Below are positions 51,560 to 59,894 of a DNA stretch of 64,000 nucleotides, piece after piece. Position 1 is the first letter of the stretch. Every line of letters begins with the position of its first letter. Both the position numbers and the translations under genes were made by a program. The notes under the pieces were generated by a model. It saw only the letters and a program-made list of their open reading frames with translations. It was not told the DNA's origin and ran no database searches. The stretch covers positions 3,215,501 through 3,279,500 of the forward strand of contig NZ_CP035417.1 of assembly GCF_004123675.1 (NCBI RefSeq), in the 5' to 3' direction. The stretch is from Leisingera sp. NJS204. Its GTDB lineage: Bacteria > Pseudomonadota > Alphaproteobacteria > Rhodobacterales > Rhodobacteraceae.

Positions 51560-52754
51560 TGCGGCGCCAGCCCGGGAAAGGATCGTCCAGCGCGGCCCAA
51601 GCGGGATCAAAGCCGCCTGCGGGTTCCGGCATCAGGCAAGCGTCCAGACAGGCGGTGATCGCGTTCTTGTCCAGGCCTGCCCCGATAAACACCAGTTCCT
51701 GGCGGCGGTCGCCCCAGGTTTCATCCCAGTTCTGCAGAAACTCGCGCCGGGCTTCGGGGTGGGTTGGCCAGCGGTCTGTTGGCACAGCGGCCCACCACAA
51801 CCCCAGCGGCCGGACCGAGGAAATTGCCCCGGCCAGCGTAAACTCAGCAGCCCATTCGGGACGGGTTGCCAGCCAGAAATGCCCTTTGGCCCGGATCACG
51901 CCGGGCAGATCGCCGTTCAGCACCGCGTGGATCCGGGCGGGATCAAAAGGCCGCCGGGCGCGGTAGACAAAGGAGGAAATGCCGTATTCCTCGGTCTCCG
52001 GCACGTGGTGATCAAGCCCGTAGAGTTCCTTGGCCCAGAGGGGGTGCTCATGCGCGCGGTCGAAATCGAACCGGCCGGTGTTAAAGATCCTATTACCGTC
52101 CACCTTGGAATGATCCGCGTGGATAACTTCGGCATCCGGGTTCAGCGCCTTGATGACGGCCATGGCTGCTGCGGTCTGATCCGGCCCTGCATCCGATACT
52201 TTGTTCAGGATAATGACATTGGCGAACTCGATCTGGTCGGTCAGCAGGTTGACCAATGTGCGGTCGTCTTCCTCGCCCAGGCTTTCGCCGCGGTCGCTGA
52301 GAAAATCGTGGCTGCTGAAATCCTGCAACAGGTTCACCGCATCGACCACCGTCACCATCGTATCCAGCCGGGCAACATCCGACAGGCTGGCGCCATCGGC
52401 ATCCCGGAAATCAAACGTTGCGGCCACCGGCAAGGGTTCGGCAATCCCGGTGCTTTCGATCAACAGATAGTCAAAGCGCCCCTCCCCCGCGAGGCGGCGC
52501 ACCTCCTGCAGCAGATCATCGCGCAGGGTGCAGCAGATGCAGCCGTTGGTCATCTCAACCAGTTTTTCGTCCTGCAGCGAAAGTTCGGAGCCGCCGCGCA
52601 CCAGGTCTGCGTCGATGTTCACTTCGCTCATGTCATTGACGATCACCGCAACCTTGCGGCCCGCGCGATTGTTCAGGACGTGGTTCAAGAGCGTGGTCTT
52701 GCCCGCCCCCAAAAAGCCGGACAGGACCGTAACCGGCAGCCTCTTATCTGTCAT
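51552..52754 (-). CDS. COG0523/CobW-family GTP-dependent metallochaperone (probable zinc)
   Basis: G3E GTPase of 400 residues: P-loop GFLGAGKTT (12-20), the metal-binding GCICC motif (71-75), ESTGIAEP (Walker B/G3 region), NKVSD as the base-specificity motif, and a CobW C-terminal domain ([34 protein letters not shown]). Such proteins deliver zinc to client enzymes under starvation (ZigA/ZNG1 type) or act in cobalt or nitrile hydratase assembly. A Zur-like palindrome 15-29 bases upstream points to zinc limitation. Confidence 0.9.
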   Translation of the reverse strand: MTDKRLPVTVLSGFLGAGKTTLLNHVLNNRAGRKVAVIVNDMSEVNIDADLVRGGSELSLQDEKLVEMTNGCICCTLRDDLLQEVRRLAGEGRFDYLLIESTGIAEPLPVAATFDFRDADGASLSDVARLDTMVTVVDAVNLLQDFSSHDFLSDRGESLGEEDDRTLVNLLTDQIEFANVIILNKVSDAGPDQTAAAMAVIKALNPDAEVIHADHSKVDGNRIFNTGRFDFDRAHEHPLWAKELYGLDHHVPETEEYGISSFVYRARRPFDPARIHAVLNGDLPGVIRAKGHFWLATRPEWAAEFTLAGAISSVRPLGLWWAAVPTDRWPTHPEARREFLQNWDETWGDRRQELVFIGAGLDKNAITACLDACLMPEPAGGFDPAWAALDDPFPGWRRNG

Positions 52755-52768
52755 GCGGGACCTCCATA

Positions 52769-52783
52769 TGTTATATCATAACA
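52769..52783. promoter_or_regulatory. Zur box candidate
   Basis: TGTTAT-ATC-ATAACA is a perfect 15-bp palindrome matching the core of the known Zur box (TGTTATA...TATAACA type). It lies 15 bases before the COG0523 start, where bound repressor would block transcription. Confidence 0.72.
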
Positions 52784-52944
52784 AATCACAGGCTGGATAG
52801 CAGCCTGTATCGCAACCCGCAACCCTGAAACCTGCAGACGGGCCATGGCTAATGGGTGTCTTCCGCTTTCCGGATAACGCAAAACGGCATTCAGCCGCTG
52901 TGTTTCGCTTGCAGTCTGGACCGGCAGTCAAAAGCGGGCACAAT

Positions 52945-53226
52945 ATGAGCCAGCAACTGAATTTCCTTGTCATCATCTCCGGCGAGCACCGCAAGGATGC
53001 GATGGGCTGCGCCGGCCATCCGATTGTGAAAACCCCGAACCCGGATGCGCTGGCCGCACGCGGCACGATGCTCACCTCGGCCTATACGCCCTCCCCATGT
53101 GCGTGCCGGCACGGGCGGCGGCTGCGGGCGACCTGCGATCCGGAAGAGGTCAATGCCCGCGCCTATGCCGGCCAGCGCCGCCGGATCGCCGCTGTAGTGC
53201 TTGCTGACGATCCGGCCTTTCCCTAG
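52945..53226 (+). pseudogene. collapsed type I sulfatase gene
   Basis: The N-terminus of a choline-sulfatase-like enzyme is present: QQLNFLVIISGEHRKDAMGCAGHPIVKTPNPDALAARGTMLTSAYTPSP. The shifted frame then reads PMCVPARAAAAGDL, the C-x-P-x-R formylglycine site. An internal deletion of several hundred codons leads straight to a C-terminal tail DPEEVNARAYAGQRRRIA, and the frame ends at TAG. Start and end of the ancestral gene are therefore kept while the middle is lost. Confidence 0.8.
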
Positions 53227-53249
53227 GCTCGTGAACGGGAGGGTCTGCA

Positions 53250-53642
53250 ATGACACTGAACGAAGCGATCGCAAGCCAGCCGCTCTGGGTGCAAATCTGG
53301 GTCAACATTCTGTTCCTGGGTGCTTTTGTCCTGCCGCTGGCTCTGCTGATCTGGAAGCCCAGCCGGGTGGCCGGGCTGGCCACCGTGGCGGCCAGTGTAT
53401 TGGCGGGGGCCGGAGTTTATTGGCTATACGGGCAGCTTGGATATGTACGCCTCTTGGGACTGCCGCATATAGTCCTGTGGACACCTCTGCTGCTCTGGCT
53501 GTGGCAGCAGCGGGCGCAGCCCGGTATGCCCGTTTGGCCACGGCGGATCATTCTGGCTGTCTGCACAGTGATCGCAATTTCGCTGGCCTTTGATTATGTG
53601 GATGCGGCGCGGTATCTGCTGGGAGAGCGGCAGCCGTATTAA
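53250..53642 (+). CDS. small inner-membrane protein
   Basis: A 130-residue protein with four hydrophobic segments (about 14-35, 41-62, 70-89, 99-117). Basic residues lie between helices (WKPSRVAG, WPRR). GGGAGGG about 10 bases upstream supports the start. No known transporter motif. It follows the sulfatase remnant by 23 bases and may have been co-transcribed with it. Function unknown. Confidence 0.7.
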   Translation: MTLNEAIASQPLWVQIWVNILFLGAFVLPLALLIWKPSRVAGLATVAASVLAGAGVYWLYGQLGYVRLLGLPHIVLWTPLLLWLWQQRAQPGMPVWPRRIILAVCTVIAISLAFDYVDAARYLLGERQPY

Positions 53643-53655
53643 CCGCTGCCGCGCA

Positions 53656-53704
53656 CAAAAGTTTTGCAAAAACTTTTGGCAATTTTCTTACTTAAGAAAA
53701 TTGC
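53656..53704. repeat. tandem perfect hairpins after the membrane-protein gene
   Basis: The first hairpin has 10-bp arms CAAAAGTTTT / AAAACTTTTG with a 3-base loop (53656-53678). Immediately after, a second has 12-bp arms GCAATTTTCTTA and its complement with a 2-base loop (53679-53704). Both are AT-rich and lack a T-run, unlike standard terminators. From memory, similar paired hairpins occur between genes in Roseobacter-group genomes. Confidence 0.7.
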
Positions 53705-53867
53705 GCCGCCCGCCTAGAGGTCGATTTCCTGCACACCGTCCGGTTCGCCGGCGCGGGAGCCTTGGTTCGAGAAATGCAGATGTATTTTTTAACCCAGGGC
53801 ACGGCCTACGGGTCCTCAACAAACTCTCGTTTGCCTTTCCGAACATGAGCAGCGGAATTCAAAGTCT

Positions 53868-54299
53868 CTACCCAAGGCCTGCAGGCGATGCGTCACGGCG
53901 TATCAAGTAGGAATTGGCGGCATCCTCGATCAGCGCGAAGTGGTTGATGGGCTTGGAGTTGAACACCATCCAGCCTTCCTCGAAGATCCGGTGCATGAGC
54001 TTGGAACCGCCGCGGCCAATGTCTATGTACAGCACTGCGATCTGGTACTTTGAGCGGGCCGCTGGTTTCACCAACAGGGGCGCGCTGCCCGGCAGGTTCC
54101 TCGCAGCCCAGCGGAACGGCAGCTCCGCAAACAGCTCTTCGAGGTTCCAGGGAGAGGTTTTCCTGCAACGGCTGCACATGGCGCCGGATTTCAGCCGGGG
54201 GCCGAGGACGGAGTACAGCATCACCTCGCCGATGCGGGAAACGTCACCGAGGCTGGACAACAGCAGCAAGGGCGGTTGCAGCACTCCGCCATCCATCAC
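53868..54299 (-). CDS. unrecognised protein or gene fragment
   Basis: A 143-residue open frame: VSRIGEVMLYSVLGPRLKSGAMCSRCRKTSPWNLEELFAELPFRWAARNLPGSAPLLVKPAARSKYQIAVLYIDIGRGGSKLMHRIFEEGWMVFNSKPINHFALIEDAANSYL. It looks coding (charged and hydrophobic alternation, a CSRC pair). I recognise no family. Upstream on the minus strand other frames continue with protein-like text (ERAGLFARSLFGYLGKGLQEAAKTVVTSA), suggesting that the original gene was longer and is frameshifted. Confidence 0.4.
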   Translation of the reverse strand: MMDGGVLQPPLLLLSSLGDVSRIGEVMLYSVLGPRLKSGAMCSRCRKTSPWNLEELFAELPFRWAARNLPGSAPLLVKPAARSKYQIAVLYIDIGRGGSKLMHRIFEEGWMVFNSKPINHFALIEDAANSYLIRRDASPAGLG

Positions 54300-54912
54300 C
54301 GAATGCTCCCGCGCGGGATAGCCGAGATTGCGGACGTAACTACCGTTTTGGCGGCCTCCTGCAGGCCCTTACCGAGATAGCCGAACAGGGAGCGAGCGAA
54401 CAGGCCGGCCCGTTCCGGCACCCGGGCGGCGTTCGCCTCATTGATATAGAGGTGGGATCCGCCACGTTTTTCAGGGTGTCGAACGGGTGCACAAGCCGGT
54501 TGCGGCAGGAAAACAGTTCACCCCCTGGTTTGCCCCTGATGTGTTACAGCTTGGCGACGATGCGCGGCCCAACCAGCAACAGTTTGGCGGCGGCCTGCCA
54601 CAGCACGCACCAAGTGACGCGGGTCAGCCTGCGTCCGGCATTCCGCTATACAAAACGGCGCTCGATCACCCGCGCCAGCAGGGTGATCCGGCAACCCAGG
54701 GAGTTGTGGACCTGGGAGCGCCAGACCGTCACGTTAATTGACATTGCCAACTATTTTGCCGGAAAAGGCCAGCCACACTTCTGCGCGCGTACTTGCAGGC
54801 CTTGTTCGGCCGGGCAACAGATCCGGCCGAACAAGGCTGTTCAGTCGTTCATCACGCTTTCCCGCCCGAACATTATGTGTATATATATAGTCATTAAAAT
54901 TCTTTAATCGAA
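54300..54912. other. 613-bp remnant region with a perfect inverted repeat
   Basis: Fragmented minus-strand frames may be the 5' part of the gene at 53868-54299. No intact gene is seen. A 15-bp perfect inverted repeat lies at 54799-54837, and an AT-rich stretch (54875-54905, TGTGTATATATATAG) probably carries the gntR promoter. Confidence 0.5.
54799..54837. repeat. perfect 15-bp inverted repeat
   Basis: Left arm GCCTTGTTCGGCCGG (54799-54813) and its exact complement (54823-54837) enclose a 9-base loop. No U-run follows on either strand, so it may be an operator or a mobile-element relic rather than a terminator. Confidence 0.65.
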
Positions 54913-54924
54913 TTGGGAATCCGA

Positions 54925-55629
54925 ATGCCAGCCCCCCGCGAGAACATGAGCTACAGGGATATCAAGCAGGTCGTTCTGGACCGGATCCAAAACAAAATCT
55001 GGGCGCCGGACAGTCTGCTGCCCAGCGAAACGGACCTGGCAGTTGAATTTTCAAGCACGCGCACCACTGTGAACCGGGCACTGCGGGAGCTGGCCGAAGA
55101 AGGCTATCTGGAACGCAAGCGGAAGGCCGGGACGCGGGTTTTGAATTCACCGGTCCGCAAAGCCCAGTTTTCCATCCCCCTGGTGCGGGATGAAATCGCT
55201 GAAACAGGCGCCGCCTACCGGTATTCCCTGGTGGAAAGCCGTATCATGCCCGCCCCGGCATGGCTGTCAGCCCGGCTTGATATCCCTCAAAAGCAGGAGG
55301 TTCTGCATATCAGATGCATGCATTATGCCGGCAATGCGCCGTTCCAGTATGAAGTGCGCTGGGTTGTGACAGACAGCATCCCCGAAGTACTGGAGGCGGA
55401 TTTCACCCAATCCGGTCCGAATGATTGGCTGGTGCAAAAAGTTCCCTTCACAAATCTTGAGCTGAGCTTCATGGCGACCAAGGCCGATCAGACAGTGTCC
55501 GAATTTCTGGACGCCCCTCTGGGGGACCCGTTGTTCACGGCGGAAAGGATTACTTGGCTGCGCACCAAGCCTGTAACGCTGGCAAAGCTGTTTTTTGCTC
55601 CCGGATATAAAATGACGACTCATCTTTAA
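54925..55629 (+). CDS. GntR-family regulator with UTRA domain (HutC type)
   Basis: A 234-residue regulator. The N-terminal winged helix reads MSYRDIKQVVLDRIQNKIWAPDSLLPSETDLAVEFSSTRTTVNRALRELAEEGYLERKRKAGTRV. The C-terminal UTRA ligand domain (about 80-230) has LHIRCMHYAGNAPFQYEVRWVV and ERITWLRTKPVTLAKLFFAPGY. HutC members sense urocanate or related small acids, but no hut genes are in view, so the target is unknown. The ATG at 54925 with GGGAA upstream is preferred to a TTG at 54913. Confidence 0.82.
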   Translation: MPAPRENMSYRDIKQVVLDRIQNKIWAPDSLLPSETDLAVEFSSTRTTVNRALRELAEEGYLERKRKAGTRVLNSPVRKAQFSIPLVRDEIAETGAAYRYSLVESRIMPAPAWLSARLDIPQKQEVLHIRCMHYAGNAPFQYEVRWVVTDSIPEVLEADFTQSGPNDWLVQKVPFTNLELSFMATKADQTVSEFLDAPLGDPLFTAERITWLRTKPVTLAKLFFAPGYKMTTHL

Positions 55630-55710
55630 GGTTTGCGCCCGCACGCCTAGCGGCCTGCGCACTGACGCCAGGTTCGGAATTGAAAATGCCCAGCGCCTGC
55701 AACCTGCATC

Positions 55711-56661
55711 TTAGGGCCGCCAGACAGCATCCTGGCCCACACGGGTGATACTGGCGGACAGGGTCTTGAACTCACTCCGGATATAGCCCGCGAACCGCTT
55801 TACAGAGGGCCGCATTGGCTGGGCTTCATAGCGCAAAATGCCCAAATGCCGGTCCGGATCACCAATGCGGACCGGCAGGGCGCTGATTGATTTCTGGCGC
55901 CGCATCATGAACACCACCGAAAACGGCAGCACTGTCAGCGCGTCGGACCCCGTAAGGATACTGACCACCGCGCTGAGGGAGCCGCCGGAGAAACTGACCT
56001 TGAAGTCCTTCACTCCGATCCCTTCAAGCACCGCGCGCAGGTCGTGGTAAAGCGGGCTGTCCGCCGGTGGCGCGATCCAGGAATACTGCGCAATTTCCGG
56101 CAGCTTCACTGCCCCGCGCCGGACCAGCGGATGCCCTGCCCGGCAGGCGATAACATTGCGGCCAGGCAGGATCTGATCAAAGGAGAACCCTTCGGGAATT
56201 GACGCCTGCCGCAACGGCAGAACGGCCAGATCAAGGGTTCCCTCCTTGAGCTTCGGCATCAGGTCGCCGGGATAGCCGTAGCTCTGGTCGATACGCACGT
56301 CCGGGTAGCCCATCTGAAACTCGGCGATCATGGGCGAGATCACCCCGTCGAGGAACACCGGCGTGCCGGCAACCCGCACTGCGCCGCTTTTGCCGCGCTG
56401 GAATTGTTCCAGAACCGCACCGCTGCCGCGCACTGCCAGAAAGACCTTCCTGCCTTCCTCGGCCAGGGCAAGGCCCAATTCGGTCGGCTGCAGCGGGCGC
56501 CTGCCCGGCTCAAACAAGGGGGCGCCGACGCGCTCCTCCAGCATCGCAAGCGATCGCGACAGGCTTGGTTGCGACTTGCCAAGCAGCTCTGCCCCCTCGG
56601 TCAACCCGCCGCGATCAACGATGGCAAACAGCAATTCAAGGTGACGGGGATCAAGCTTCAT
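55711..56661 (-). CDS. LysR-family transcriptional regulator
   Basis: Regulator of 316 residues with an N-terminal helix-turn-helix (HLELLFAIVDRGGLTEGAELLGKSQPSLSRSLAMLEERVGAPLFEPGRRPLQPTELG) and a C-terminal LysR-substrate domain (about 90-300). It is divergent from the maleylacetate reductase operon and is its likely activator, as for most aromatic degradation clusters. The inducer may be the aromatic substrate or a ring-cleavage intermediate. Confidence 0.9.
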   Translation of the reverse strand: MKLDPRHLELLFAIVDRGGLTEGAELLGKSQPSLSRSLAMLEERVGAPLFEPGRRPLQPTELGLALAEEGRKVFLAVRGSGAVLEQFQRGKSGAVRVAGTPVFLDGVISPMIAEFQMGYPDVRIDQSYGYPGDLMPKLKEGTLDLAVLPLRQASIPEGFSFDQILPGRNVIACRAGHPLVRRGAVKLPEIAQYSWIAPPADSPLYHDLRAVLEGIGVKDFKVSFSGGSLSAVVSILTGSDALTVLPFSVVFMMRRQKSISALPVRIGDPDRHLGILRYEAQPMRPSVKRFAGYIRSEFKTLSASITRVGQDAVWRP

Positions 56662-56684
56662 ACCGAAAGGTTATATTAACGCCC

Positions 56685-56705
56685 TCAAGTTCGATCAAGT
56701 TCGAA
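56685..56705. promoter_or_regulatory. LysR operator candidate: tandem TCAAGTTCGA repeats
   Basis: Two adjacent perfect copies of the 10-mer TCAAGTTCGA create an internal TTCGA-N6-TCGAA dyad in the 91-base divergent promoter between lysR and the reductase gene. Confidence 0.55.
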
Positions 56706-56752
56706 AAATTATCCATCATATTGGTGTCACACCCGGTTTGGAGGCACCCGGC

Positions 56753-57814
56753 ATGTTCGACACTGCAAAATACGGATCAGATCAGACCGTCATCTTTGAG
56801 GCGGGGCTGCACCGCGCCTTGGACCGTCATGTTTCTGCGCTGGATGCCAACCGCGTTCTGGTGCTGACCACACCGCATCAATCGGATCTCGGGCTGGAGC
56901 TGGCGGCGCAGCTGGGCGCCAAGGCGGCAGGTGTGTTCTGCCGCGCCGCCATGCATACGCCGGTCGAGGTGACCGAGGAAGCCCTGGCACATCTGCAGGA
57001 TGTCGGCGCGGACACTGTGCTGACGGCCGGCGGCGGTTCGACCATCGGGCTTGGCAAGGCGCTGGCTCTGCGCATCGGCGTCACCCAGATTGCCCTGCCC
57101 ACGACTTATGCCGGCAGCGAATGCACGCCGATCCTCGGCCAGACTGAGAACGGGGTGAAAACCACGGTGAATGACAGCAATCTGCGCCCGGCCGCCGTGC
57201 TTTATGACCCGGAACTGGTGGCAACCCTTCCGGTACCGATGACCGTGACAAGCACGCTCAATGCCATGGCCCATGCCGTCGAGGCGCTCTATGCGCAGGA
57301 CCGCAATCCACAGTCGACTGAACTGGCGCTGACCGGGCTGCGTATCTTTGCCGGCGCCCTGCCGCGGGTGATGGAGGATCCGGCCGGTCTGGAAGCGCGC
57401 CTTGCCACGCAGCAGGGTGCCTGGGCCTGCGGCACGGTACTGGGACAGGTGGGCATGGCGCTGCATCACAAGCTTTGCCACACACTTGGCGGCAGCTTCG
57501 GCCTGCCGCACGCAGAAACCCATGCCATCGTGCTGCCGCACTCCGCCGCCTATAACGCTGCTGCCGTGCCCGGCCTGCTGGCCCCCGTTGGCGAAATCTT
57601 TGGAAGTGCCGATCCGGCGGCCGCTCTTTGGCAATTCGCCAAGGATCACGGCGCCCCGATGGCGCTGCGCGATCTGGGGCTGGCAGAGGCGGATCTGGAC
57701 CGCGCTGCCGATCTGGCAGTGCAGAACCCCTATTGGAACCCAAAAGAAATCACCCGGCCGGGCATTCGGGACCTGCTGGCGCGCGCCTGGGGAGGAGACG
57801 CGCCGGGTAACTGA
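56753..57814 (+). CDS. maleylacetate reductase
   Basis: Iron-type alcohol dehydrogenase family enzyme of 353 residues reducing maleylacetate to 3-oxoadipate with NAD(P)H, the last specific step of hydroxyquinol and chlorocatechol pathways. Motifs are GGGSTIGLGKALAL (cofactor), LPTTYAGSE, STLNAMAHAVEALYA and LHHKLCHTLGGSFGLPHAETHAIVLPHS. The MacA/TfdF-type GLPHAETHAIVLP segment separates it from ordinary Fe-alcohol dehydrogenases. ATG at 56753 is supported by GGAGG 8 bases upstream. It is first in the plus-strand operon. Confidence 0.88.
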   Translation: MFDTAKYGSDQTVIFEAGLHRALDRHVSALDANRVLVLTTPHQSDLGLELAAQLGAKAAGVFCRAAMHTPVEVTEEALAHLQDVGADTVLTAGGGSTIGLGKALALRIGVTQIALPTTYAGSECTPILGQTENGVKTTVNDSNLRPAAVLYDPELVATLPVPMTVTSTLNAMAHAVEALYAQDRNPQSTELALTGLRIFAGALPRVMEDPAGLEARLATQQGAWACGTVLGQVGMALHHKLCHTLGGSFGLPHAETHAIVLPHSAAYNAAAVPGLLAPVGEIFGSADPAAALWQFAKDHGAPMALRDLGLAEADLDRAADLAVQNPYWNPKEITRPGIRDLLARAWGGDAPGN

Positions 57815-57844
57815 ACCATGAGCTGTCATCAGGGAGGAGACCCC

Positions 57845-59116
57845 ATGATCAACCGCCGAACATTGCTGAAAACAGGCACCGCTGCCGGGCTGCTGAGCAC
57901 AAGCAGACTTGCCGCGCCCGCCTTGGCCCGGGGCGTAAAAATCAAACTGGGCTACATCAGTCCGCAATCCGGCCCGCTCGCGGCCTTTTCCGAGGCGGAC
58001 CGGTTCATCCTGGACGGCTTTGCCGCAACCGACGCGGGCCGGAATTTTGAGGTCATCGTCAAAGACAGCCAATCGAACCCGAACCGCGCGGCGGATGTGG
58101 CGCGCGAGCTGATCGTGGATGACGGCATCGACCTGATGCTTGTCGCCTCTACGCCGGAAACAACCAACCCGGTTGCCACAACCTGCGAGGCTGAGGAAAT
58201 TCCCTGCATCTCCACCGTTGCCCCCTGGCAGCCGTGGTTCGCCGGTCAACAGGGCGACTCCGGCGATCCGGGGTCGTGGGAGCGGTTTCACTATGCCTAT
58301 CACTTCTTCTGGGGGCTGGAGGACATCATCGCGGTCTTCAATGCCATGTGGAGCCAGCTGGACACCAACAAATCCGTCGGTGCGCTTTACCCGAACGATG
58401 GCGACGGCAATGCCTGGGGCGACCCGGTGCTGGGCTTCCCGCCGGCACTGGAGCAGAGCGGCTACAGGCTGACCGACCCTGGGCGCTACCAGAACCTGAC
58501 GGATGACTTCTCCGCCCAGATCAACGCCTTCAAACAGGCCGAAGCGGAGATCGTGACAGGCGTGCCGGTCCCGCCTGATTTCACCACATTCTGGACCCAG
58601 GCCAAACAGCAGGGCTTTGCGCCCAAGGCTGCCACCATCGGCAAGGCGGTCCTGTTTCCGCAGGCAGTCGAGACCCTGGGGGATGCAGGCCACAACCTCA
58701 GCTCCGAAGTCTGGTGGTCCCCGAACCATCCGTTCAGCTCCTCACTGACGGGCCAGTCCGCAGCCGGTCTTGCCCACGGCTTCACCGCTGCAACCGGGCG
58801 GCAGTGGACCCAGCCGATCGGATTTGCCCATGCGCTGTTCGAGATGGCCGCTGATGTGATGGCCCGCGTGGATGATGCAGGGGATGCAGATTCCGTGTCC
58901 GAAGCAATCGCCGCCACCGAGCTTGCCTCCATCGTCGGACGCATCGCCTTTGACGGCACCGGCCTGCCGCCGTTTGCGCAGGCGAACGTGGCCAAGACAC
59001 CACTGGTGGGCGGTCAATGGCGGCTGACAGAAAGCGGCAGCTATGACCTTGTGATCGTTGACAGTTCCACCGCGCCCGAGGTGACGGCGGGCGGCGTGAT
59101 GGAACCCATTTCATGA
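57845..59116 (+). CDS. ABC transporter substrate-binding protein (LivK-like, Tat-exported)
   Basis: Type I periplasmic receptor of 423 residues. The N-terminus MINRRTLLKTGTAAGLL with twin Arg fits Tat export. The mature part has KIKLGYISPQSGPLAAFSEADRFILDGF, VIVKDSQSNPNRAADVARELIVDDGIDLM and VASTPETTNPVATTCEAEEIPCISTVAPWQPWF, as in receptors for aromatic or amide compounds. The operon suggests an aromatic acid or phenol ligand. The start at 57845 has AGGGAGGAGA. Confidence 0.88.
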   Translation: MINRRTLLKTGTAAGLLSTSRLAAPALARGVKIKLGYISPQSGPLAAFSEADRFILDGFAATDAGRNFEVIVKDSQSNPNRAADVARELIVDDGIDLMLVASTPETTNPVATTCEAEEIPCISTVAPWQPWFAGQQGDSGDPGSWERFHYAYHFFWGLEDIIAVFNAMWSQLDTNKSVGALYPNDGDGNAWGDPVLGFPPALEQSGYRLTDPGRYQNLTDDFSAQINAFKQAEAEIVTGVPVPPDFTTFWTQAKQQGFAPKAATIGKAVLFPQAVETLGDAGHNLSSEVWWSPNHPFSSSLTGQSAAGLAHGFTAATGRQWTQPIGFAHALFEMAADVMARVDDAGDADSVSEAIAATELASIVGRIAFDGTGLPPFAQANVAKTPLVGGQWRLTESGSYDLVIVDSSTAPEVTAGGVMEPIS

Positions 59117-59174
59117 TGCTGAAAGGAACCCTGTATTGCCGCATCGGCGCGATGGGGCGGGTGGAGCTGCTGAC

Positions 59175-59894
59175 ATGACCCTTCTCTCATTGCTCAACGT
59201 TTCGAAAAGCTTTGGCCAGCTGAAAGTGGCTGATGACGTCACCCTGGAGATTCCGGCGGGCCAGGCGCTTGGCATCATCGGGCCCAATGGCGCGGGCAAG
59301 TCGACGCTTTTCAACCTCATCACCGGCAATCTGCGCAGCGACGCCGGATCCATCCGCTTTGACGGGCGCGACGTGACGGCGGTACCCGCCATGCAGCGCT
59401 GTCTTGCCGGTGTCGGCCGCTCCTTCCAGGTGCCGCAGCCCTTCGGCAACATGACCGTGTTCGAGAACCTGCTGGTGGCCGCCACCCACGGGCGCAAGGC
59501 CTCCGAACGGGATGTGCAGGCTGATTGCGCCCGCATTCTAAGCCAATGCGGTCTGTTGCAGGCGGCCAACCAACCGGCTGGCGGCCTCGCACTGCTGCAG
59601 CGCAAGCGGCTGGAGATGGCGCGTGCGCTGGCAACGGATCCCAAGCTGCTGCTGCTTGACGAAATCGCCGGCGGTTTGACCGAGGGCGAATGCCTGTCCC
59701 TGGTGGACACCATCCGCAGAATCCATGCCCGCGGTGTTACCATTATCTGGATCGAACATGTTCTGCATGCGCTCACCTCGGTGGTGGAGCAGCTGCTGGT
59801 GCTGAATTTCGGCAAGGTGATCGGCCTTGGCGCGCCGGATGAAATCATGAACCGGGCCGAGGTCCGGGAGATCTATCTGGGGGCCGGTGTCTGA
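59175..59894 (+). CDS. branched-chain-type ABC transporter ATPase (LivG-like)
   Basis: ATPase of 239 residues with Walker A GPNGAGKST (about 35-43), the LivG-type FQVPQPFGNMTVFENLLVAATHG, the LLQRKRLEMARALAT signature region and Walker B LLLLDEIAGGLTEGE. The ABC signature LSGGQ is replaced by LALLQRKR, a mild oddity. The start MTLLSLL at 59175 has GGAGCTG upstream; an in-frame ATG at 59136 is less likely. Ends in an overlap with the LivF-like gene. Confidence 0.88.
   Translation: MTLLSLLNVSKSFGQLKVADDVTLEIPAGQALGIIGPNGAGKSTLFNLITGNLRSDAGSIRFDGRDVTAVPAMQRCLAGVGRSFQVPQPFGNMTVFENLLVAATHGRKASERDVQADCARILSQCGLLQAANQPAGGLALLQRKRLEMARALATDPKLLLLDEIAGGLTEGECLSLVDTIRRIHARGVTIIWIEHVLHALTSVVEQLLVLNFGKVIGLGAPDEIMNRAEVREIYLGAGV

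Noticed and set aside
54050-54907. Plus-strand open frame of 285 codons
   Set aside because: It is antisense to more protein-like minus-strand text, has a composition rich in Arg/Ser/Pro and no recognisable domain.
56777-58729. 650-codon minus-strand open frame opposite maleylacetate reductase and the binding protein
   Set aside because: Composition is that of a reverse-strand shadow (rich in Arg, His, Gly), and two well-defined genes lie on the plus strand.
59175-59894. LivG-like ATPase as inactive because LSGGQ is absent
   Set aside because: Walker A and B are intact and LivG-type proteins often have degenerate signature motifs; no reason to call it broken.
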